Of a stretch of DNA of 64,000 bases, positions 41,233 through 48,377 are shown in pieces; position 1 is the stretch's first letter, and each line of letters opens with the position of its first letter. The DNA lies in assembly GCA_948144175.1 (NCBI GenBank), contig CANXME010002068.1:6068501-6132500 (forward strand), in the 5' to 3' direction. The notes under the pieces are model-generated. The model ran no database searches, was not told where the DNA came from, and was given only the letters and a program-made list of their open reading frames with translations. This DNA is from Closterium sp. NIES-65. Lineage: Eukaryota; Streptophyta; Zygnematophyceae; Desmidiales; Closteriaceae. The translations under genes were made by a program, and so were the position numbers.

Positions 41233-42070
41233 TCAGGGACTCTGGCAACGGGGAGTAACAAGAAGGAGAAGGTAGAGGGGAGTCAGTAGGCAATGGCGCA
41301 TGAGACGGGTCAGGCGGTGGAAACAGCAAAGGAGGAGTAGTACCAGTGATAGGGAACTCAGTAGGAGCTGGTGGAAGACTGAGAAGGAGGCGAACTGAGG
41401 ACGGTTGCTGCTGAGTAGCCACACCCCCAGAGCCTCAACAGGTCCGGAAGGACCTCCAGATCTAGCACCAGAACCTCCAGCTCCTCCAAAACCACCAGTA
41501 GGAGAACTCGCAGCCTCACCGCTACGAGAACGCTCAACGCCTCCAACTCCTCCAACAGGACTAGCACCTCCAACTCCAGCATCTCTAGCTTCGCCGCCGG
41601 AGCTGCCCCACCAAACAGCCCACTCGCAAAGCTGCTGCGACGAGAGGGTCTCCTGCCGACGTGCACTGGATCCTTCAGCACCAGCACCACCAACATAAGA
41701 ACCTCCAGCACTAGCACCTCCATCACCAGCACCTCCAGCTTTGGCACCTCCAGCACCAGCACCTGCAACACCTCTAGAATTAGCACCCTTGACTCCACCT
41801 CTACGAGGACGCACAGTACCCCCAGCATCAACACCTTCAGCACCAACACCGCCAAAACCTCCAGCAACGGACACAGGAAGTGGCAGCGACGACTGCTGCC
41901 GCTCCTAGAACAAGTCAACAAGCCGCGGCAGAGGCAGGAGCGCAACAGTACGAACTCCAGCATGAGCTCTATCAACTCCACCACCACTAGGACGCTCAAC
42001 ATCCCTAGAGTCAGCACCCCTAGGCTCAGCACCCGCAGAGCCCACACCTCCAGCGGCGCCACCCCTAGCA
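41233..42070 (-). pseudogene. Copia-4 Gly/Ala linker, frameshifted
   Basis: The linker between integrase and reverse transcriptase is rich in Gly-Ala and includes one copy of the ETLSSQQLCEWAVWWGSSGG motif that also occurs in Gag. The frame is lost more than once, including a stop near 41910. It ends in the NRPQFASFSVFHQ region, where the normal reverse transcriptase N-terminal extension would follow. Confidence 0.75.
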
Positions 42071-42086
42071 GCACCGGAGTCTACAG

Positions 42087-42989
42087 CTACTGGCCGCAGA
42101 ACGGGAAAATTGTTGTGAGAGAAGAGATGGTAGAAGATAACCGACTCGTCAAAGGTGACGTCCTGAGAAGACAGGAGGCGACGCGAGGTTGGGTGGTAAA
42201 ACTGTCAGCCAGGCATGTCGGTGGGAAAGCCAAGGAAGACGCAGCAAGCGGTGCGAGAAGAGAGCTCGGTGGTATCGCGGACAAGTGAGAGCGAGCCCCA
42301 GACCCTAAACGCCGACGCATCGCCAACCTCCCCCGTCCAACGCAGTGTAGGCGATGTCTCTGGCACGGAGACACGGGACCAGAGGTTGAGCTGATGCGTG
42401 GCGTATCAGACTGCAAAAGGGCACATAAAATGGGGAGCAGCCGCATGGATCATGGAGGTGCGAGCAACCTCCATGATCAAGCCATGCGATGCTCGGCAAT
42501 CCCATTCTGCTGTGGAGAGGCCGGAAGCGTGAACGACTGGGCAATGCCCTCCGCACGACAAATTTTCTCAAGGAGGCTGGAGGAAAACTCACCACCTCGG
42601 TCAGAGTGCAGTCGCAGGACCTGGAGGTCCTGCTGGAACCGTGCGCTCAGTTGGCGACGTACAGTGTGGACCCAAGGGGTCAAAACATTGCGGACATCTG
42701 CCTTGCGCTGCAAGGGGAAGACCGTGGTGTAGCAAGTGTAGTCCTCAACAATTGGCAAAAAGTAGCGCTCTCGGTCTAGTCCACTGACGCGGGCGGGGCC
42801 CCACACGTCTATGTGGAGAGTCTGCAGAGGAGCAGAGATTGGAGGAAACGAGGAGGAGTGAGGAGCGGCGCACTGCCGCCCCTCGACGCAGGAAAGGCAC
42901 GGCGGTGCAGGCGAGCGCGGGAGTGGGGGCAGGGACCTGGGAAGGCCAGAGACAAGGAGATGGGAGTGCATGTTACGCAGACGCGGCAA
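42087..42989 (-). pseudogene. Copia-4 integrase
   Basis: Recognisable blocks are CLSCVEGRQCAAPHSS, HIDVWGPARVSG, LHSDRGGEFSSSLLEKIC and PQQNGIAEHRM. The frame then stops at 42477 and continues in a neighbouring frame with VARTSMIHAAAPHFMCPFAV, a further stop, and LSSQDVTFDESVIF near 42150. Several disruptions, so not functional. Confidence 0.88.
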
Positions 42990-43117
42990 AGGGGGGTGAC
43001 CCAGACGGTGGTGCTAGATGAGAGACGGGTGCGTGAGTAACCGACACGAGCAAGACGCAGCTACCTGGCCAGACGCGGCTACCTGGCTAGACGCAGCTAC
43101 TTGTGCAGACTTAGTGG

Positions 43118-43468
43118 TCAGTGTGTACAGGCCAGGCCCGGGTCTCCAAGTGAACATGGCGAGGTGAGCGCCAGACCTGAGTCCGTACAAATTACCACAA
43201 GCTCATCCCCAGGAGTAGTGACAGTGACAAACTGATCCTGGAGGACAGCGTTACTCACCAAGTTCGTAGCGAACGAGGGGAGGTGGAGACCTGTGAGGGA
43301 GCCGGAAGAGGCTGCCGGATACGGGAGAAGGGTGGAGGCATGTGCAACGACTGGGCCACCAGAGGCGACAGCCAGGGTGACAGGGACAGGTGCAGTGAGC
43401 GGTGTGACTATAGTGCAGTCGCGGAAGAAGCAGCGAGACGCGCCTAAGTCAAGTGTGAAGGTGTGCAA
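43118..43468 (-). pseudogene. Copia-4 protease region
   Basis: MHTFTLDLGASRCFFRD corresponds to the Copia protease active site (DSGAS in Copia-2; here DLGAS). VTPLTAPVPVTLA and GLHLPSFATNLV follow. The frame is lost before the zinc finger. Confidence 0.82.
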
Positions 43469-43795
43469 AGCCTCCGTAGGAGTTGCACCTATGCTGGCAG
43501 GCTCACAGACACCTAGACTAGTAGCCTCTATACCACAAGGGACGTGTCGCTGGGAAACGCACTTTCGAGGCTGCTACGGCGAAAGGGTCCCCGGCTGACG
43601 CTTTTGCCTCTGCTGCCGTTGCTATGCACCCCCAGAAACTCCACCTTTACCAGCAGCAACACCTGTATGAGCAGACGCACTAGTACCTACACTCGCCTCC
43701 TCGACCAGCTCCTGCACCTCCTCTAACAACAAAAGTTGTTGTCCTAGTGGTTGGGTGGTAGGAGAAAGGGAGGAGTAGTGGCTAACCGCAGCGTC

Positions 43796-44128
43796 CTAGA
43801 AAGTCTTAGCCGACATCACCTGACAAAAGTGGGCCCTCTGGTCGACCGGTAGGTGAGAGTGGACAGCAAGCTGGGCGAAAGCGTCTCGCTCCGTCCACCA
43901 TGTGCAAGCAACACGGGCCGCTCGATACCGCCTCTGCACGTGCTCGTCAGTGTCAACAGCAAGCTCAGTGGGAGTCGTGGGGGCCTGGAGGGACCCCGAC
44001 GTGTGCTTGAACAATGAGGCACCATCTCTAATGAAACGCCGGAGATACCGGCGCAGGCCGGCGAGCCATAACTCTAGCGCGAAAGGCCGCCCGTCCGCGT
44101 CAATAGCTAGGATACTGATAGTGGCCAT
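43796..44128 (-). pseudogene. Copia-4 Gag N-terminal fragment
   Basis: Starts MATISILAIDADGRPFALELW, homologous to the Gag start of Copia-2 and Copia-3. It includes DAFAQLAVHSHLPVDQRAHF, then a stop at 43796; a little more homology follows (HYSS block). Most of the capsid and the Cys/His region (about 43480-43790) is deleted or unrecognisable. Confidence 0.82.
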
Positions 44129-44149
44129 GATAGGCGGCGACAGTCAGCA

Positions 44150-45130
44150 GTAGCAGCGCAAGGGCTGAAGTAGCGACTGCAGCGGCGGTAGCTAGAACGG
44201 AAGGTGCAGCGGCAGGAGTAGGAGCAGCAGCTACTATAGCAGCGTGCAAAGACACCAAGGGCGGCAGCCGCTGGCGGCAACACCTAGGGCAGCTGCAGGC
44301 GGCAGCAGTTGGCAGCAGCAGCAGCAGCGGTGTGCGCAGGGAAGTAGGGGCAGCGCGCGTGGGCAGGGCAAGGCAGGGGCGCGTTTGGCAGCAGAGCACG
44401 CACGGCGCGCTGGGCAGGGTGGCGCGCCGGGCAGGGCGGCGCGTTGGCGTGCGGGGCAGGGCGGCGCGGTGGCACGCTGGGCAGGGCAGCGTGCTGGCGC
44501 GCGGGGCAGGGCAGCGCGTAGGCGCATGTAGGCACGCGGGGCAGGGCGACGCGATGGCACGCTGGGCAGAATAGCGCGTAGGCGAGCGGGGCAGGGCAGC
44601 AAACAGGCGTTTGGGGCAGGGCGGCGTGCTGGGCAGGGCGGCGCGGCAGCGCGCTGGGCAGGGCACCGTGGTGGCGCGCTGGTCAGGGCAGCTTGTAGGC
44701 GCTCGGGGCAGGGAGGCGTGGTGGCGTGCTGGGCAGGGTAGCGTGGGGGCTCGCTGGGCAGGGCAGCGCGCTGGCGCGCAGGGCCAAGCAGCGCGTAGGT
44801 GCGCAAAGCTGGGCAGCGCAGTGGCAAGCTGGGCTGGGCAGCGCGTAGGCGCACGGGGCAGGGCAGCGCGCAAGCACACGGGGCAGGGCGGTGCGTAAGC
44901 GTGCGGGGAAGGCAGCGCGGCGGTGCGCTGGGCAGGGCAGCGCGACGACGTGCGGGCAGAGCAGCGTGACGTGCAGGGCAGGGCTTCGCCATGACGTGCG
45001 GGCAAAGCAGCGCGACGTTCGGGGCAGGGCAGCGCGACGACATGCGGGCAGAGCAACGCGATGTGTGGGGCAGGGCAACGCGGGCCGCGCAGGCAGCAGG
45101 GCAGTGACGCTCGAGGCGCGAGACAGTGGG
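44150..45130 (-). repeat. Copia-4 GC-rich leader array
   Basis: About 1 kb of drifting tandem repeats with words such as gcgctgggcagggcagcgcg (plus strand). Minus-strand frames are Cys/Pro/Ala-rich without conserved content. Its position between primer site and gag matches the other Copia leaders. Confidence 0.82.
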
Positions 45131-45186
45131 GCAAACCTAACCTAGTCGTAGGTTCGTTAGTAAGTTTGGCAGTCTGACCTAACCTG

Positions 45187-45326
45187 GCGTATGATACCAT
45201 GACATAATGAGAACAGTGGAATGATGTGACTAGGAAGGATTGAGGTACAAGTACTAACCCTAGAATGTGTTCTACCCCATATGTAGTGCCCCACTATAGC
45301 CTAACAAGCACAATAGCAATTTGACA
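45187..45326 (-). repeat. Copia-4 5' LTR (45200-45326) and primer site (45187-45199)
   Basis: 127-bp LTR, TGTCAAATTGC...ATTATGTCA on the minus strand, followed by TGGTATCATACGC, a mutated version of the initiator-tRNA-Met site TGGTATCAGAGC. LTR words ggctatagtggggca and agtacttgtacc are shared with other Copia LTRs here. Confidence 0.85.
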
Positions 45327-45384
45327 ATCTTTGCCCTCATGAGTCGTCACACGTATGAGTGCACCCTTCTTGCCATCACCGCAG

Positions 45385-46925
45385 CAAGGTGCCTACTGCT
45401 TCGATAGATCGATGTGAAGAATGTGCTCCTTTACGCATTAGTAGACGCCGTGATATACGTGGAGCAGCCACACACTTATGGCGAAGGGGATTCCAAGGTT
45501 TGCGAGATGAAGAAGGCGGTGTATGGGACCAAGAAGGCACCGTCACTATGGCAACAGCATCTGCACAATTCCTGTTAAAATTTGGTTTTACTCAGCTGCC
45601 TCACAATCTGGGGAAGTGCCGCCTTCACTTTTGTGACGACTTCATCCTCCGTATAGTTTATGTCAACGGCCTGTTGTACACAAGGACGAGCAACACGCTG
45701 CTCGATCAGTTCAAGAAGAACCTAGGTCAGTGCGTCAACATCACCACCAACCACAATGTGACGCTGTTCCTATGACTTAATATCTCCTACGCCCATTCAT
45801 CTCTCAGCTTCGAAGTACGCTGAAACACTGGGGGGGAACTTTAACATCTCTCCCGCACCACTCTTAACTTTCTACCACGCGCCTGGACCGAACTACAAAC
45901 CGAACAACAAACCCATGTCTTTTGCCGATCTGCAGACTTACCAGCACCAACTGGGTTGCCTGCTCTTTGCCTCCGTCACCTGCATACCCAACCTCTCCTA
46001 CATCGTGAGCCAACTGGCTCAATACTCTCGCAATCCAGTGGCTCATAATCTTTTGGACCTTCAGCGTGTCAGAGGTCTACTGGTGATCCCCGATTGATCC
46101 TATGGAAGGGTTACAGGCTCGCTGGCCTAGGGGGTTATGTGCGCACTGACCCGCTACTTAACAAGCCCTTTTATCCCAATGGTCTAGTGACTCTCATGAT
46201 ATTAGAGCGAAGGTCTTGGGTTCGAATCCCGGTGTGTGCACTTCGGGCATCTCGGTGCGGGGGGGTGTCAGGTCCACTGCTAATCCTAATGATCCTAGGG
46301 AAGGGCTACAGGCTCGCTGGCCTAGGGGGTTATGGGCGCACTAACCTGCTACTTAACAAGCCCTTTTATCCCAGTGGTTTAGTGACTGGGATTCTGACAG
46401 AGAGCGCTCTACACTATTTCATCTCAACACCCAACCTCGGGCTCTCCTAATCAATACTCACGACCTCGTCATTCGACCTCGTCGACTGCGTGGACACCAA
46501 TCACACCGCTGATCCCAACAATCGACGGTCGAGAACTGGCTTCCTCTTCCGATTCGAACCGGCGGGACCCATCTCCTAGAATTCGGAAGAAGAAACTAGT
46601 TACTTTGTTATTGGCGGAACCTGAATTCATCGCCGCACTGCAGGAGCGCAACATCGCCAACCTTCCGTCTCCATTACGACAACCAAAGCGCAAACAGGAT
46701 CGCGAACAATCCTGGTTTTGTCAATCGCACCAAGCACATCGCTGCAATACTTTTTTTCGTCGAGAAAGAAATCGACAAGGGAAATGTTGACTTGTCTTAC
46801 TACCCCACCGGTGACATGGCAGCTAACTTCTTCACGAAATAACTGCTACTTCAGTAGTATCAGCATTGTGCCAACCTCAGTAGAATGGTGAACCGAGTCA
46901 GAACCTGCTACGCCCAGGAATGAAC
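45385..46925 (+). pseudogene. Copia-5 relic: another Copia clade, reverse transcriptase and RNase H fragments
   Basis: Degenerate but readable: IDVKNVLLYALVDAVIYVEQ, then KAVYGTKKAPSLWQQ, and QHQLGCLLFASVTCIPNLSY (about 45945-46010) are reverse transcriptase blocks. RTKHIAAILFFVEKEIDKG and YYPTGDMAANFFTK (about 46700-46840) are the RNase H C-terminus. Several frameshifts and stops, and a SINE-like insertion at 46096-46396, separate the pieces. It lacks the Gly/Ala linker type and resembles neither Copia-2 nor Copia-7, so it is a third clade. Confidence 0.82.
46096..46396 (+). repeat. SINE-like repeat with tRNA-type internal promoter boxes, partly duplicated
   Basis: Two direct copies of about 105 bp (46096-46200 and 46291-46396) begin gatcctatggaagggttaca and gatcctagggaagggctaca. 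Between and overlapping them are an A-box-like TGGTCTAGTGA (46180-46190) and a perfect B-box word GGTTCGAATCC (46219-46229), spaced as in RNA polymerase III promoters. No full tRNA cloverleaf can be drawn, so it is read as a tRNA-derived SINE or pseudo-tRNA repeat. Confidence 0.55.
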
Positions 46926-46930
46926 GGAGG

Positions 46931-47189
46931 TGTTACGATAAGGGAATTCCGTTAGCATTCCAGTACGTAACAGGGTCAATGTAAAATCTACGATGAAGAC
47001 GAAGAGCGGAAATTATTCGATGAGGTGGAAATGGTTGGAGGAATGGGACCGTCTCAAACATATGCATCAGTAAAGGAAAAGTGGGAAGCGGTTTGAAACG
47101 GATTCTATGCGACACAGATCATTTCTGTCATTTTACATTCACTCTTACAAGAGTCATCATTGACTTCCGCTACAAAACTACCTGCGAAC
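46931..47189 (+). repeat. Partial 3' LTR of Copia-5, interrupted by Copia-3
   Basis: A purine-rich gaacggagg precedes TGTTACGATAAGG at 46931, as expected for an LTR start. The sequence is cut at 47189 by Copia-3 and resumes at 54736 beyond it; the LTR end was not located. Confidence 0.55.
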
Positions 47190-47326
47190 TGTCAAACTTA
47201 TATGCTATAGTCTATGTAGGATGTAGTGGGGTAGACTATATGGGGTACAACATTTCTAGGTTTTCCTACTTATACCCACCTCTTTCCTAGTTCATTCATT
47301 CCTCATTCTTTCACATGGTATAGAGC
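47190..47326 (+). repeat. Copia-3 5' LTR (47190-47315) and primer site (47316-47326)
   Basis: The LTR begins TGTCAAACTTATATGC and ends ttctttcaca. It is followed directly by TGGTATAGAGC, the initiator-tRNA-Met primer site with one base deleted relative to TGGTATCAGAGC. Confidence 0.93.
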
Positions 47327-47339
47327 AGGTTCCCTAGTG

Positions 47340-48370
47340 GGAACGCTTCCTTGGGCCCACCACGCTTCCTTCCTCGCTACTGCCCGAGGCGCCCCTTGTG
47401 GGCCGCCCTTCCGTCGAGACCCCTTAGAGGCCCCTCCCACGGCCCCCCGTGCCGCCCCTCGCGGCCCCTAGCGGCCCCGTCGCCGCCCCTACGCAACCCC
47501 ATAGCCGCCCCTAGCGGCCCCGTCGCAGCCCCTACGCGGCCCCCTCGCCGCCCCTAGCGGCCCCGTCGCCGCCCCTAGCGGCCCCGTAGCCGCCTCTCCA
47601 CCTACGCGGCCCCGTCGCCGCCCCTAAGCGGCCCCATCGCCGCCCCTACGCGGCCCCGTCGCCGCCCCTAGCGGCCTCGCCGCCGCCTCCCTACCTACGC
47701 GGCCCCGTCGCCGCCCCTACACGGCCCCGTCGCCGCCCCTACGCGGCCTCATCGCCACCTCTAGCGGCCCAGTCGCCGCCCCTAGCGGCCCCGTCGCCGC
47801 CTCCCTACCTACGCGGCCCCATCGCCGCCCCTAGCGGCCCCGTCGCCGCCCCTAGCGGCCCCGTCGCCGCCCCTACGCGGCCCCATCGCCGCCCCTAGCG
47901 GCCCCGTCGCCGCCCCTACGCGGCCCCGTCGCCGCCCCTAGCGGCCCCGTCGCCGCCTCCCTACCTACGCGGCCCCCTCGCCGCCCCTTGAAGCCCCGTC
48001 GCCGCTCCCCTCCCTACGCGGCCTCGCCGCCGCCCCTAGCGGCCCCTTCACCCGCCGAGCCCCCCAGCAGCTGAGCCGCCCAACAGCCGAGCCGCCGAGC
48101 CGCCCAGCAACCGAGCCGCCGAGCAGCCGAGCCGCCCAGCCACCGAGCCGCCGAGCCGCGCGACACCCGAGCCGCCGAGCAGCCGAGCCGCCGAGCCGCC
48201 CAGCAGCCGAGCCGCCGAGCCGCCCAGCAGCCAAGCCGCCGAGCAGCCGAGCCGCCCAGCAGCCGAGCACCGAGCCGCCCAGCAGCCGAGCCGTCAAGCC
48301 CCTACTACTTCTACCGGCGCCCCCCGGCCCTACTTCCTCGGACTGGTGAGATCACTCCCTGCTAGGCCAC
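47340..48370 (+). repeat. Copia-3 GC-rich leader array
   Basis: First block: cggccccgtcgccgcccctag units of about 21-24 bp (47380-48040). Second block: gccgagccgcccagcagccga units (48055-48300). The second block type is also found next to gag in Copia-2 and Copia-6. A ctggtgag splice-donor-like word follows at 48343-48350. Confidence 0.85.
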
Positions 48371-48377
48371 TGCAGTC

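Larger units (their letters stand above)
25716..45326 (-). mobile_element. Copia-4: old Copia element split by Gypsy-2 (outer shell of the nest)
   Basis: Its pieces on the minus strand are: 5' LTR 45200-45326, primer site, GC-rich leader, gag remnant, protease, integrase, Gly/Ala linker, reverse transcriptase to 39925, then after the 13.6-kb Gypsy-2 insertion the rest of reverse transcriptase and part of RNase H to 25716. The reading frame of reverse transcriptase joins exactly across the insertion once one copy of the 5-bp target duplication (accga) is ignored. The 3' end of RNase H and the 3' LTR are missing at 25716. Many stops and frameshifts show age. Confidence 0.9.

Noticed and set aside
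44234..45200. Cys/Pro/Ala-rich frames of 269 and 366 codons on the minus strand
   Set aside because: Low-complexity readings of the Copia-4 leader repeat.
46180..46245. Functional tRNA gene
   Set aside because: B box is perfect, but no acceptor stem or complete cloverleaf can be formed and the unit is part of a duplicated repeat.
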